64,000 nucleotides of DNA from Nansenia antarctica. Taxonomy: Eukaryota > Chordata > Actinopteri > Argentiniformes > Microstomatidae. The DNA lies in contig OZ022342.1 of assembly GCA_963989245.1 (NCBI GenBank), positions 10,308,692-10,372,691 on the forward strand. The letters run 5' to 3'. Below the pieces are notes generated by a model, which was given only the letters and a program-made list of their open reading frames with translations, did no database searches and was not told the DNA's origin. Positions 12,190 to 24,174 of this stretch are shown here, in pieces. The translations under genes and the position numbers were made by a program. How positions within the stretch are numbered: the stretch's first letter is position 1; every line of letters starts with the position of its first letter.

Positions 12190-12560
12190 TCAGCTGCACC
12201 GCTTGACAAATTATTTGTGGAATTGTTGCATTCACAGTCACTTAAATAGGAATCTGTCAGAGGCTGCCTGCTCTGCTGTGTAGAACAGAGCAGCTTGCAC
12301 ATTGTCCCCGCGCTCTACCCTCGCCTATGATGGATTGAGCCTAATGCAAATTTACAACCATTTTATATGTCGATGCCTCCCCTGCCCGACCAGGAACATA
12401 GCTCAACATCACGCTTCAAGATGTCCGCCTCAGAACACCCTGCATCATCGGCCCCCTCTCAATCTCTGCTTTCACAAATCTCAGCAGAATAAAGATTAAT
12501 GCGCAGGGCTTTGGCCACTTTAACATTGTGGCCCAGAAAAAAAATGCTTTTAATATGATC
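12190..12560. other. Candidate conserved non-coding block with octamer motif
   Basis: Complex sequence with a perfect POU octamer, ATGCAAAT, at 12344-12351 and AAAGATTAATGCGC near 12490. No coding potential. Inference from motifs and texture. Confidence 0.3.
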
Positions 12561-13735
12561 TAGTCTATGTTTGTCCACACGAAAGGCTCTTTTGTGGAAT
12601 TTGTACTCTTTTTAAAAAGAAGAAATGGTTATGCAATTATTATTTTTTTTTAAATCTGCTTAAACGAGAATAATATTCCAAGGAGGATCCCCTAAACAGT
12701 AACCTCATTTATCACATTAATTATATAGTGACAGAAAGTAAATGTAAACAAAACTGCAGGATAGTATCATAGTACTGTATATCTGTAATTAGTTCTGTAT
12801 GGGCCTAATAGAAGCAGTTGTGTTGCCAAACAGCTGTATCCCCGTCATACAATTATGGTGTAATTCATATCATGTCATACTGTAGGCAGAGTGCAACCTA
12901 TGGCTTTGTCGGATGATGGGGTTGAAGAGTATTGCAGTTTAGAGTTTGAGAGATGTCTCCATAATACTATATCACCCTTTTTGGGGGGGGAAAAAAGAAG
13001 CCTGTTTTTTACCCTATCAGCTTCGAAAGGCAATGTTGTGCCCTTGTAATTGAGCAGGTATCTCATCTATCAAGTGTGCCACCCTGGATAATAAATATAG
13101 AGTACACAAGAGCTCCTTAGAGATTTAAGGGGAGGAGAGGGAGGAGGAGGAGAGAGGGAGAAAGAGAACATGTGCCTTTCACCAGGCTAGCTCGCTACCT
13201 CATAGGAAAGCTCGCGGTTTAATCTTGTGAAAACATGGAGAAGGTGAAGTACATGCAGGTTTAGTGTAAAGGTTTCAGTGTTGTCAAAGGTGTGTACACT
13301 TCTACTGTATATCTACTCCTTATTCAGCTGGGATGCAGCGCAGCAAACCTCTGACTACTGTGAATGAAGTAAATATATCTTTGGAGCAATTTGTCACCAA
13401 GGTCTACAGTAACACAGGTGCAGATGAGGATTGTGACAGAAAACACTCGAGCTGCTTAGCTAGTGTTTAGTTGAATCAGTGATATGTGTGTGTTTACTGT
13501 GTCTGCGTCAAGCAGCTGTCCTGAAACAGGGTGTTACCATGTTAGTCATTAGCACCATTAAACTAATTAAGGCAGGCCATGCTTGCCATGTTGACGCGCA
13601 TGTGGGGAGTGAAAACACACAGCCGTCTCACATGTGCCACCGTTATGGATGCAAGCAACAACGTGACAGGCCTCCTTAGTCAAACATAGAGTCCAGGGTT
13701 TGACGAAGAACCCCATGTGACAGCCAAAGACACAT
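12560..13735. other. Unrecognised non-coding stretch
   Basis: AT-rich, with a short GGA-rich tract at 13120-13170 and a G8A6 run near 12983. No gene or element recognised. Confidence 0.35.
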
Positions 13736-14340
13736 TCTCTTTCGATGGCGTCCGTTAATTAGAGCCTCCAGATATTTTTCACTCAAGAGAATGTTTGTCT
13801 AAAAGGGTGTTATGATATATTGCAGGATGAAGTATGCAGTTCATACTTCAAAATACAGTAAAAAAAAAAAAAGCTAAAACATACATATAATATACTGTAT
13901 ATAGAAATCCTTCCCTCTAAGAACCTGAGACAAGATCCACTCTTTTTTTTTTGTGCAAATCTGGCAACACAGTTTTTTTTCTTTTTCTTCTTCAAGAAGG
14001 GGTTAGATTTAGAAAGCTCTACCGCTTTCACTCAAACATATTTGTCAGGACTTAACTTCCTCCTTTAGTTCCCTCCGAAATATTAATTTATTAAATTTCC
14101 TCTCCATTTAACGACCCCATTTGGAGAATTTGCGTTTGATCCTCACCGGCTCGGTGAGGCATGAAGATGGCAGCGGGGAGATGGATCTGTCAGCGTGTCA
14201 CATAAATATCTTATTAGCCAGTGATCTTATCATCATGAAGCCGCCCATTTATACAGTTAGGCATGTCATGTTGGTCAATTGCACAAAAAACCCAACCGCA
14301 TGCAATATTAAATCCTCAAATCTCGTGCCAACTCCATTAG
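13735..14340. other. Candidate conserved non-coding blocks
   Basis: Two complex pieces (13735-13805 and 14095-14340) are separated by A/T homopolymer runs. The second has closely packed TAAT/ATTA cores and GATA-type CTTATC motifs (about 14205-14235) and looks like vertebrate developmental enhancer DNA. Not coding. Conservation is unverified. Confidence 0.35.
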
Positions 14341-14519
14341 CTGGGGTTCTGAAGTTGTTGTTTTTTTTCTCCCCTGACATGTGTGTGTCACAAATCCCCA
14401 GTTTTTTCTCTCCCCCCCCCTGTCCTCTTTTCTTTTCTCAGGGGAGAAGTGCTGAATTAGAATGAACATCTGAAGGTGCTGATGGCGATCAGTCATATGA
14501 GGTACAAGTGGAATCCTGC

Positions 14520-14905
14520 AGGTTAATCCTGAGAGGGAGCTGAGGGGGAAAAAGAGAGAGAAAGAGAGAAAGGAGAAGGAGAGAGGGAGAAGAACATGGA
14601 ATGGAGGGGTAAAATGGAGAGAGGGGGGTGGAAAAGAGAGAAACAGAGAGAGAAGAAGAAGAAGAAGGAGAAGAAGAAGAAGGAGAAGAAGAAGAAGAAG
14701 GAGAAGAAGAAGAAGAAGAAGAAGGAGGAGGAGAAGAAGAAGAAGAAGAAAAAGAAGAAGAAGAAGGAGAAGGAGAAGAAGAAGAAGAAGGAGGAGGAGA
14801 AGAAGAAGGAGAAGGAGAAGAAGAAGAAGAAGAAGGAGAAGAAGAAGGAGGAGAAGAAGGAGAAGAAGAAGAAGAAGAAGGAGAAGAAGAAGGAGAAGGA
14901 ATGGA
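14520..14905. repeat. Long polypurine tract, mainly (GAA/GGA)n
   Basis: About 385 bp almost entirely purine on the plus strand. From about 14652 to 14900 it consists of GAA and GGA triplets with few interruptions. Translated frames give poly-Lys/Glu on one strand and poly-Ser/Pro on the other, up to 143 codons. These are artefacts. Confidence 0.97.
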
Positions 14906-15235
14906 AGGGGACCTGGTCACCTCACCAAGACTAAGGAGTTAAATAAAGGCCTAAATAAAGGAGCACTATTTAAAATCCAAATCTATCATTCAGAACAGTA
15001 TCAAAATACTACAGCTCTAAAAATTATGATTCAAAAAGTATTTCTCTGACCTATGCCCCCCGTTCTACAACTGACACATCGTTCGGCTAAATATAAATGT
15101 ACCTTAGTAGTGTGTGTTGACCTTTGACCCCCAGGAGTACCGAGAGCTATGTCACTCAACTCCTTTTTAAGAGCAGTAATTTGGCAAGGAAAGCGATAAA
15201 GAGACAATAAGCTGCAATAGAGGCATAAAGGCAGA

Positions 15236-15249
15236 GAAGGAGAGGGAGA

Positions 15250-15319
<70 letters not shown>
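15236..15319. repeat. (GA)n microsatellite
   Basis: About 65 bp of pure GA with a GGGA lead-in. Confidence 0.97.
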
Positions 15320-15323
<4 letters not shown>

Positions 15324-15470
15324 CACTATCAGGATTATTATTCAGTTATCACTGCTCTTTGGAGCAGAACTGACACAGACAGGAGCAGATTTCCTGCTTC
15401 TCAGACATCCATCTGCCACTTCGCCATGCAGAGAGGGAGGCAAGGAGAGAAAACACACAGGACCAGGCAC

Positions 15471-15477
15471 ACACACA

Positions 15478-15530
<53 letters not shown>

Positions 15531-15660
15531 TCTCTCACACAAACAAATGCGCACACACACACAGACTCACACACACACACACACACACACAGACTCGCAC
15601 ACATAAACACACACACGTGTGCACAGACTCACACATGCTCACAACGTGCATACACATGAA
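15471..15660. repeat. (AC)n compound microsatellite
   Basis: A pure AC core at about 15480-15527, then interrupted AC with repeated CAGACTC inserts (near 15526, 15562, 15590, 15624). This is a small minisatellite-like extension. Confidence 0.95.
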
Positions 15661-16829
15661 AACGGCACATGTGCACTAAACCACATATACAGATAAACCA
15701 GCCCCTCCTGGATGTTGCAATTGTATTTTGTGATATCTGTAGTCTGATGCTTTTCTGACATTTTGCAAGGCAATTTGCAATGTGTGTTTGTTTTTTGTGT
15801 GTGTTTTGATCATGTTAATTTCACTTTAAGCTTGGTGTGACATTAACATGACCAAAACATTAAAAAGCTTACAATGTCATGCTGCTCAGTTCTACTAAGA
15901 CTGACAACTTTGTCGTGTATAAGTTTGGGAAATAGTTTTGAATGGTCTTCAGTAAGCAAATGAGATTTGTGTCCACCTGTCCACCCTCAGATTTTGCATG
16001 TCATTACGGAATCACACAAATCCTGGATGGACTGATAAACATACACTCTCATAAAAAGATGGTCAAACAAGGTAAATGCAAATCTACATAAACTACATCA
16101 CATGCTGTATATGACATAAACATTTAAGTGTGCAAATGCTAACAGTAGGCATACACATACATATGAACATACTGCAGTTATACTGCGGTTTGCAAAATGG
16201 TACTTAACGGTGTATCGGCCTTTCTGGTCACATGGTTGATTTCCATTCCTTGTATACATAAACATAAGCCATCATAACAGCATCTTCTAGGCCTATATCT
16301 TTGGAAATGACTCATAACTTGTTTTCATGTTGCTCTTTACCTAAATTAACACGGGAAGGGTTTATCCCCAAAGTACATTAATGCAGAGTGGACAAGAAAA
16401 ACAGGGCTGATAGCATCTTACGGCCGGCCTCTGTTGACATCAACAAGAAAGGCGGACACAGAAAAAACGCCCATATATATGGACATCAATTATTTTTTTA
16501 ATTGTGTAAGAGTACAGTACACTAATTAAAACTAGTATATCTTGCCATGCCAAAGGCAAAATTAATAATTAATATTTTATTAATATTCACAAGCAGCACA
16601 GGGAATATATTAAAATGATTTTGCGGTTGCAAGTCTGATCTGGCTGGCTTGTGTGTTTCTCCTGAGCTGGTGTTTCTGCTAAATTAATCTTCTCCACCCT
16701 CTGGGTCCCCCTTGGCTCAGCCCACCCCAACCCCAGAAAAGTGGCGTTTAAGAGGGGACTGGTGGAGCAAGTGGCTGGGGCTGGCTCTCCTGTGAACCAC
16801 AGTGGGGGGTGGGAGGGACTGGGTGAGGT

Positions 16830-16830
<1 letters not shown>
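15660..16830. other. Unrecognised non-coding stretch
   Basis: AT-rich complex DNA. No gene or mobile-element end recognised. A short AATTAATAATTAATATTTTATT-like region lies near 16560. Confidence 0.35.
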
Positions 16831-16865
<35 letters not shown>

Positions 16866-16905
16866 TGTGTGTGTGTGTGTTTGTGTGAGTGTGTGCCTGT
16901 GCGTG
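16831..16905. repeat. (GT)n microsatellite
   Basis: Near-pure GT with interruptions at CTGT, TTGT and GAGT. Confidence 0.95.
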
Positions 16906-17129
16906 TGTGAGGGCAGAAGCCTCAGAACAGGGAGACCTGTGAAACAGACCATGACCTTTTAGCAGTGTGTCTTTGTTTAAAGGGGACATATAGTCCAAAA
17001 CAGATTTTCCCGTCTTTTATATGGTCTTTTCACACTACGAGGTTGAAGTAACACTGTCAAATTGTTAGAAGAAAATGTGACACGTTCTAGTCTTTTGGTC
17101 CGCATATCAGCAACCAATCAAAATGTTTG

Positions 17130-17151
17130 GTGTCATTGATTTTCAACAACG
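17130..17151 (+). repeat. Inverted repeat arm A (partner at 18435-18456)
   Basis: A 22-bp segment beginning GTGTCATTGATTTTC is perfectly complementary to 18435-18456. Weaker complementarity continues for roughly 50 bp beyond the core, so the two arms are diverged copies in opposite orientation. Confidence 0.85.
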
Positions 17152-17208
17152 CGGAAATGTATTAAAATGTTTCAAAAGAAAAATCTGATCATTACATCAG
17201 CATACATC

Positions 17209-17277
17209 ATACATACATATACATACATACATACATACATACATACATACATACATACATACATACATACATACATC
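17209..17277. repeat. (ACAT)n microsatellite
   Basis: About 14 to 15 ACAT units, the first few imperfect. Confidence 0.97.
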
Positions 17278-17771
17278 ATACAGCATCTGCATACATCATA
17301 TGCAGACCAAGGCAGCACTAGCCGGATACAAAGGTAGGAAAATGATGTAGTTGAAGTTAGCTTGTTGTTTTAGCTAGGACAGTGTTGTATTTTTGCAAGC
17401 CAGAAGAAAACGACTTGTTCGCTAAAAAATTGGTAAACAAGAACAACTTCACAAGACCACAATCTAAAATGCTGGCAACACACCCAGTCAATCCTGTCAA
17501 TCTTCCGGCCTGAGACAATGTGGTTAGCAAAAGAGCTACTTCTCGCTTCTGTTTGACCATTTGTGACACAGTCTGGTGAAAAGGTCCGCATGTCAGCAAT
17601 TCTCAAGTCACGCAAACGACCTAAAAGCTTCTTTTTTTTCTTTTTTTTTCGTTTTGCATATTACCAAAGTGCCCTCTCGATATAACAAACAACAGTTTTA
17701 GGATCACTAAATACTTATAATTTGTGAATTGGATTGGCTGCATCATCTGCCGTAGGATACTGGGTAAGTGA

Positions 17772-18090
17772 TACATGGCTTTACAAACAACAAACAAAAA
17801 AAGTTTACAAACGTTTTAGGACGTGTTCAAAAGCAAGGACTGTGTGATCATCTACGTATGTGTACTTATGTTCTATCAGCATGTTGTGATGTGCTAAACA
17901 TGCAGTTAGATGTTCAGAGCGATGTTCCTTTTTAGGTGATGGCTATTAGCAGCTGTTTTGCCTCTTTTGATTCAGAGTGAGTTTCTCCAGTAGTTGGTTT
18001 GAGGTGTACCAACATTCAAATAAGCATATCTTCTTCAACTATTTTCAGATTTCAATGTACGAACCTGAATGCCTACTTGAGGACATTTGT
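17772..18090 (+). repeat. Dispersed repeat, copy 1
   Basis: It matches 18474-18856 in the same orientation. Shared runs include TAGGACGTGTTCAAAA, ACTGTGTGATCATCTA, ATTAGCAGCTGTTTTGCCT and ACCAACATTCAAATAAGCAT. It lacks about 80 bp present near the end of copy 2. Unknown family, no coding potential. Confidence 0.88.
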
Positions 18091-18434
18091 TTGCCCATAA
18101 TGTTTACCCAGAAATGATTTCATATGGAAATCATAGTCATTATAGTGGGGCTTTAATTGTCAAGGTTCATTCCTCTGTAGCTAACTTTGAACTATCTGGA
18201 GCTTCCCTATGGCTTGAGTGGTTTAGATAATGCAGGACAGTGTCCAATCCACAGACATAGGTGAATTACTGGTGACCACCTGCAATATTAGTAAATACAG
18301 GTAAATAACATACACTAGCTAGACATGAAACGTGCTACTATCGCAAACATATGTGACAGCAGCTGGTGAAAGCGGGAACAAGGCAACTGACCAAATGTCA
18401 GACTTTTATTCTGAAAAATGTAAATAAATGTCAA

Positions 18435-18456
18435 CGTTGTTGAAAATCAATGACAC
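18435..18456 (-). repeat. Inverted repeat arm B
   Basis: Perfect 22-bp reverse complement of 17130-17151. It lies just before copy 2 of the dispersed repeat. Confidence 0.85.
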
Positions 18457-18473
18457 ACTCGCTAGTCAAGCCA

Positions 18474-18856
18474 TACATGGCTTGTAATCAATTTATGTTT
18501 TAGGACGTGTTCAAAATAAGGACTGTGTGATCATCTAATTATGTGTGGTTATGTGTTTTTAGCATGTTGCTGTTCTATCAGCATGTTGTGATGTGCTAAA
18601 CATTCAGTTAGATGTTTGTAGTTAAGTTCCTTTTTAGCGCTAGCTATTAGCAGCTGTTTTGCCTGTGTTTTGATTCAGAGCGCGTTTGTCCTCTATTTGG
18701 TTTGATGTGGACCAACATTCAAATAAGCATCTTCTTCAACTATTTTCAGATTTCAATGATTTCAGATTTACACATTTGAAAGCTTACAATGTGCACTTTC
18801 ATAATCTGGAGAAACATAACATATGGCCATGCCTACTAGAGGACATTTTAACCAGA
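18474..18856 (+). repeat. Dispersed repeat, copy 2
   Basis: Direct repeat of 17772-18090, offset by about 700 bp. It keeps the segment AGCTTACAATGTGCACTTTC that copy 1 has lost and that copy 3 (37233-37432) shares in diverged form. Confidence 0.88.
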
Positions 18857-18859
18857 CCC

Positions 18860-19300
18860 TTGTGATGTAGGCCTGTGATGTACAACCTTTGAAGATTAAT
18901 GTGATCATTCCGGAGATGTTTTAAATTAAACAAAACCAATATTCAGCTTAATCCTAAAAACAATACCTATTTTAGGATAGTCGAAATACAGTGAAGGATG
19001 GGATATTTTGTAAATACACCTACACATGTCTGTATTTTGCAAATGCACCATTGTAAATCCAAGTATTATCTCATTACATTTCTCAATGCACTTAATCAAT
19101 AAACATTTTAAATCTTCAAAACATTTGTTGTCATTAAAAATGTGTAATTAAAATAATTTGCTCTGTATCATCATCCGCAGTATTGTATTATTGTTTAATA
19201 TCGTTCACCGTCTCCAGTGATGATTCATCATTCTGCCACACAACACAATCCCTCCTCCCCCACTCATCATTTCACCTCCAAATGAAAAAAAGCAAAACAA
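18860..19300. other. Unrecognised AT-rich stretch
   Basis: No gene, tandem repeat or element end recognised. Confidence 0.35.
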
Positions 19301-19610
19301 AAAGATAATGACACCTCTACTACCATTTCAGACGGGCCTGCCTTTAAACGGCAAGCGTCTGTTTAGTATTTTTAATAAGCGTCCTCAGTACTATTGAGTC
19401 GGGTTTCTTTGTTCATATGGTAAGATTAATTATGCTGTCAGACTCTCTCAAGGGCTGCTTAACAAAGATTCAGTGATATAATGGGCTGCCTGCGCTTGGC
19501 AATCACAATCAGCATTAGACAATTTCAAATCCTCCTTTACACACTGGCAACCCTCTGCAGCCTTTTCATCAAAAAGAAAGTCATTTTTGCCCAACAGACA
19601 GCAAAGCATC
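19300..19610. other. Candidate conserved non-coding block
   Basis: Complex sequence with ATTAATTA at 19425-19432 and many A/T cores. A 95-codon plus-strand frame runs into the adjacent CA tract and has no recognisable domain. Confidence 0.3.
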
Positions 19611-19627
19611 ATTCTCTTTCTTTCTCT

Positions 19628-19643
19628 CTCACACACACACACG

Positions 19644-19687
<44 letters not shown>

Positions 19688-19710
19688 CAAACACACACAC
19701 ACACACAGAC
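19628..19710. repeat. (CA)n microsatellite
   Basis: CA dinucleotides for about 80 bp, with CGCAT and TGCAA interruptions. Confidence 0.96.
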
Positions 19711-19749
19711 ACAAGTTTCCCGCCTCTGCGCTCTGAGTCTCGCGTTGCC

Positions 19750-20110
19750 ATTCATTATAGCGGCATAATGTGGAGGGGAGCTTGGAAGAGCGAGGGCTTC
19801 CCTTCAAGGACAGGCGAAACAAGGAAATATAATTGAACGACACACATGATTTGAACCCTCGCATTGTCACAAGCTCTTCATCGCGGGCCCTTCTACCCCC
19901 TCCCGCCGCCCAACCGCCTTCACATTAAACAGAGGTTAATTTTGCATTGCAGATTGAAGACGGCATGGCAGCCTTTTTGGTGAGGCACAGAGCCAAAAGA
20001 TGCATTCTTTCATTCTCTGCAGGGCACATCGCAGAGGAATTGATTGATACTTTGGCACATCATGTTCAACGATTTTCTGAGGCTTATTTTTTGAGACTGC
20101 CCCCTAGCCA
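19750..20110. other. Candidate conserved non-coding block
   Basis: Repeat-free sequence with a GC-rich part near 19885-19920. An open frame of 81 codons (19947-20192) lacks any recognisable domain. Not supported as a gene. Confidence 0.22.
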
Positions 20111-20618
20111 ATTCATAAGATTGTTTTGTAAGGCCTACTCAAAAATACACAGATTAATTATATTGATTAGTTTTGGTGTTAAAGAAAACTAAATAAAATC
20201 AACTCATTGATATGAGTTGTTTTTCATGCGGCAGTGGAGGTCTTGTGTTTTACTATATTTTTCAAGAAATGTCTTGGAAAATGTTTAGAGCAGTGATGAA
20301 TGACTTGTTTCCATGTACATGTTAATGGAATGTTGTTACTTGCTTAATAACATATTTACTACACGTTGCAAGATGCAATGTATGACAGAATACGTCTGCT
20401 TGTCTTTCACATTACAGGGACTGCAGATGAAACGAACTGTATCTGATGTCGTACAGCTTCTGAGATGTTCTATACCGTACATGTTGTCCATTGTCCCTGT
20501 CAAATATACTAAGAATAACTAATAATACAACAATGATATCAGTATGTTGTGTTTAGTGATACTGGTTTGCTATGACAGGGCCTAGTAGGCTCTGTCGTTA
20601 GATGACCATGCTACCATA

Positions 20619-20653
20619 GAGCTGAGTTGAGCTGAGCTGAGCTGAGCTGAGCC
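20619..20653. repeat. (GAGCT)n pentanucleotide repeat
   Basis: Six to seven GAGCT/GAGTT units. Confidence 0.9.
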
Positions 20654-20782
20654 GTACCAAACTGGAGTAGAACCTGCCAACACCAGTCATACCCATGCTG
20701 AGGCAGACATCACAACCATGGAGAAGACTGCAACCTGTAACAAGCTGGTAATTAGAGTGAGAAACAAACCGGGAGAGAGAGA

Positions 20783-20785
<3 letters not shown>

Positions 20786-20856
<71 letters not shown>

Positions 20857-20859
20857 CTA

Positions 20860-20894
<35 letters not shown>

Positions 20895-20901
20895 CTGTGT
20901 T

Positions 20902-20940
<39 letters not shown>

Positions 20941-20941
20941 C

Positions 20942-20999
<58 letters not shown>

Positions 21000-21021
21000 C
21001 GTGTGTGTGTGTGTGTGAGAG
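20786..21021. repeat. Long (GT)n tract with spaced GACT interruptions
   Basis: About 235 bp of GT. The interruptions GACTATGTTT, GACTGTGTTT and GACTGTGTTT begin at 20855, 20893 and 20939, so a longer unit has been copied within the tract. The long frames here (155 codons on the minus strand, 88 on the plus) are poly Thr-His or Cys-Val and not genes. Confidence 0.97.
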
Positions 21022-21180
21022 AGAAAGGAACAGTGTGTCCATAGTGTGGTGGTAATGATGGACATTACTGAACATTGTGAGATGGAGATCGGACCAGATT
21101 AAGCCAGACACCAGGCTGGACTCATATTCCTCTAATTAGCAACATCTCAATCTGTCTGAAGTGAGATGGGAGAAGGGGGA

Positions 21181-21251
21181 GAGTGTGTGTGTGGATGGGT
21201 GGGTGGCTGGGTGGGTGTGTGTGTGTGTATGTGTGTTGGGGGGGGTTCATA

Positions 21252-21323
<72 letters not shown>

Positions 21324-21450
21324 AGTGGATGGGTGGGGTGGGGCCGGGGGTGGATGTGGGGGGCTGCATGTGTGTTTGTTTGTGTGTGTGTGGGTGTGTG
21401 GGGGTGCATGTGTGTGTGTGGGGGTGAGGGGCTGCATGTGTGTCTGTGTG
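21181..21450. repeat. (GT)n and (GGTG)n compound tract
   Basis: A pure GT core at about 21256-21319 is flanked by GGGTGG/GGATGGG-type imperfect repeats. Strong G/T strand bias. Confidence 0.95.
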
Positions 21451-21599
21451 CATGGGTCGGGGGAGCTGCCCCCAAGCTGCCCAAACCCAGGCTAGTTTAT
21501 GCAGCATGATGCAATAACAGTTCTGAGGGAGGGAGGGCTGAGCCTGGGACTGTAGATTGGTATCAGAGCTGATGTGGAGGGTAAACATTTTGACATGGG

Positions 21600-23760
21600 G
21601 GGCTGGTGACACACACCCCTGGCCCCTGCTGTTCTGTTAGTTTCAAGTTTCACATTATATATACGTTTAATTATTATAAATGTTTATAAACGTTTATACG
21701 CCATTGTAGACCTTGATGTATTGTGACTTTACTGACACAACGTACAGTATTCCTCATATTTCCTCATAGGAATTATTTGTAAATATATTCCTTCATCATG
21801 TATTCATCATGTATAGATTGCTCTGCAGAATCTACTTCAAGTTGCAACTATTCACCCTTTATACACTTGTATAAAGGTGTATAAGCCGTTTGTTGACCAT
21901 TGGTGCAAACTGGTAGGTTTGATCATCTCAATAAGATCTCAAAACGCATACAGTGAAGCATTCAAATGACCAATTAAACTCTGATAACCACAAGGGAAAT
22001 GACAATATATGTTTATTCTTTCAACAATTTCATTACAATTGACATTGGAACAGTTCATCAGAGACCATACACGACATAATCAATGACACTAACTGTCTGC
22101 AGCCGTCTAGGCTAGCTAGCCAGCCAAACCTTTCATAGCTCAGTTCCACCACTAGCCAATTAGCTAGGAACATAAGGGTTTCAACGCAAGGCAGACTAAC
22201 TAGCTGGCAGTCCTCAAAATATCAATGTCATGACAGTTAAACCATACGTTTAAAAAAAACATAAAAGTGTGGAGGTTCCTTGGCAGCTGTATACTAGCTA
22301 CTAGCTAGCTAGACGACAACACTACTGGTGTTAGTCACCTGTTAGGCACAGACAGATCTTAATTAGGCCTAATTGTATAATTAATTGTCTTAATTGTATA
22401 ATTACACATTATACAAGTGTGTGTGTGTATATATAGCAAATTAATCATATTATTTTACCAAGTTCTACTGACATGTGTGGCAAACACAGATAACATTCTA
22501 GAGGGGTTTCAAGACAGACTGATTTGTATACTGGGTTGTGATGACAGTCGTTGGTCCCATTCATGACCACTTATCATGTTTCCATATGTATAGACTATTA
22601 TCACTCTCTCTTCTTGTGTCAGATGAATGATTACACTTAGCAGACATCCTCTCTGCGATCAAATCGACACACTGCTTTTTTCCTTATCATAATGGTTGAT
22701 AGTATGGTTGAGGTTCATACGTTTATTTGGACCAGGAATCTCCTATATTTTAGACTGGGACAGCGACACTAGCTTCAATAACAACGGTAGACCTAACGGT
22801 AGGAGTTGGTGAATAACTGATGGAGTAGAGAGCCAGCTAGCTAACCTGAGCTAGGTTCTAAAGACAGACAGTGTTCTGAGACACAGCTGTGTACGGTAAG
22901 GTGGTTAGATCCAGAAGAGGTCTGCCAGCGACAAGGGCCGGTGTTACAAACCAGTTGTGAAGCTCAACTTGTAGCTTAAAAGACTTGTTGCTCATGGACA
23001 GTGTGCTAACCGTAGCTAATAGGGCTAAGCTAATGAGTATAACAGCTGTTTAAACGAGCAATACAACCAGCTACTGTCTGTGTACAATAATGTTTATTGA
23101 AAGTAACAATCATCACTTACTTAATCAGCATGTTACTTTGCAAAGCATTTACAGGCTAGCTGTTTACATTCACTTTTTAGCAGATTTTGTAACTGTACTT
23201 TATGTGGTTGTCTAATGTCTGCTAACTAAGTCTGCAATTCATTATGGATGTTGTGGGCAAAGCAGAGCACTGCCCGGTACTGTTTTACTCCTCAAATGAA
23301 GAGATTCTAGATCTCCCCCCAAAATACAAGTAAATACTAGTATTTTAAACTTGTGGTTCACCAAGATTAATCACAGAATAGTATTGTGATTAACTTGATT
23401 TAAAAATGTAATGGATTGACAGCACATACAGCATATAGAACAACTGGACTGCCCGCTGCTGCTACATTCTGCTGGCTTACAGAGCCCAGAAGGTAAACAT
23501 AGTTGTGGGTTGATACGGAAGTGAGATGGTTAAAGTGGTTAGACTGTAGCGACACTGATATCAAGCATACAACATTGTGATTGAGGATTGCAGCTGGTTC
23601 GTCTTGCATTGAAAGCCTAATTGCTACAGTAGCTGGCTTGCTAGCCAGGCTCCTAGCTAGATCTCTAGAGTAGTATTCTAGATGAATGTCTGATGATTTT
23701 GCATGGTATGGCAGTTACAATACAATGTTGAAATGTTCATGAAATTGTTCAAGCATAAAG
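21600..23760. other. AT-rich stretch, probably old repeat-derived DNA
   Basis: Contains many CTAGCTAG and GCTAGCTAGC words and short A/T inverted motifs, as is common in decayed fish DNA transposons. No terminal repeat pair or coding frame could be fixed. Confidence 0.3.
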
Positions 23761-23899
23761 TTAACTGAAATTAATAATAATGGCATAATGAGTTAACAAG
23801 TTGCAACATTAGATTAGGTCCTGCACAGATCTACAAGTCATTCATAAATGTAAATACAGTACATAAGAAAACATGAGTAAACATTAAGTTGTATTGGCA

Positions 23900-24173
23900 C
23901 ATGTGTATTTGTAAATAATGAATTAAACAAACAAAGTTTGTCTAATCATTCTTGAACATGTGTTAATGTTGTACAAATGATTTATACAGTTAGACAAACA
24001 TACATCATGTTTAACAAATCAACACATAGTTATGAATATAGTTATTATAATTTACTAAGCATTTAGTTAAATTAATAACTGTTATAATAATACTTTTTTT
24101 TAATAGTGACTTCATTATTTATGAATGGTTTATAAAGGGCTTACAATTCAAAAGTTATTATCAAGTGTTACCC
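23900..24173. repeat. Degenerate dispersed repeat ending TTATCAAGTGTTACCC
   Basis: The right edge matches, in diverged form, the ends near 32836 (inverted, GGTAAGACTTTACATTAAGG) and 37635 (TTTTAAAGCGTTACCC). Internal words such as TTTATAAAGGGCTTACAA recur. It is consistent with a widespread teleost element bounded by GGTAACACTTTA-type ends. Confidence 0.5.
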
Positions 24174-24174
24174 A

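Larger units (their letters stand above)
16977..18156. mobile_element. Possible TTAA-flanked non-autonomous DNA transposon
   Basis: The left edge reads TTAA then AGGGGACATATAGTCC, which resembles the start of common fish elements that insert at TTAA. A candidate right edge at 18141-18156 reads TATAGTGGGGCTTTAA. The terminal match is short (TTAAAG) and the family is not proven. The interior holds the (ACAT)n tract and the first copy of a repeat that recurs at 18474 and 37233. No transposase frame. Confidence 0.35.

Noticed and set aside
14489..14920. 143-codon Ser/Pro frame and antisense Lys/Glu frames
   Set aside because: Direct products of the GAA/GGA tract. No non-repeat protein sequence.
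20598..21065. 155-codon minus-strand frame
   Set aside because: Poly Thr-His from the GT tract.
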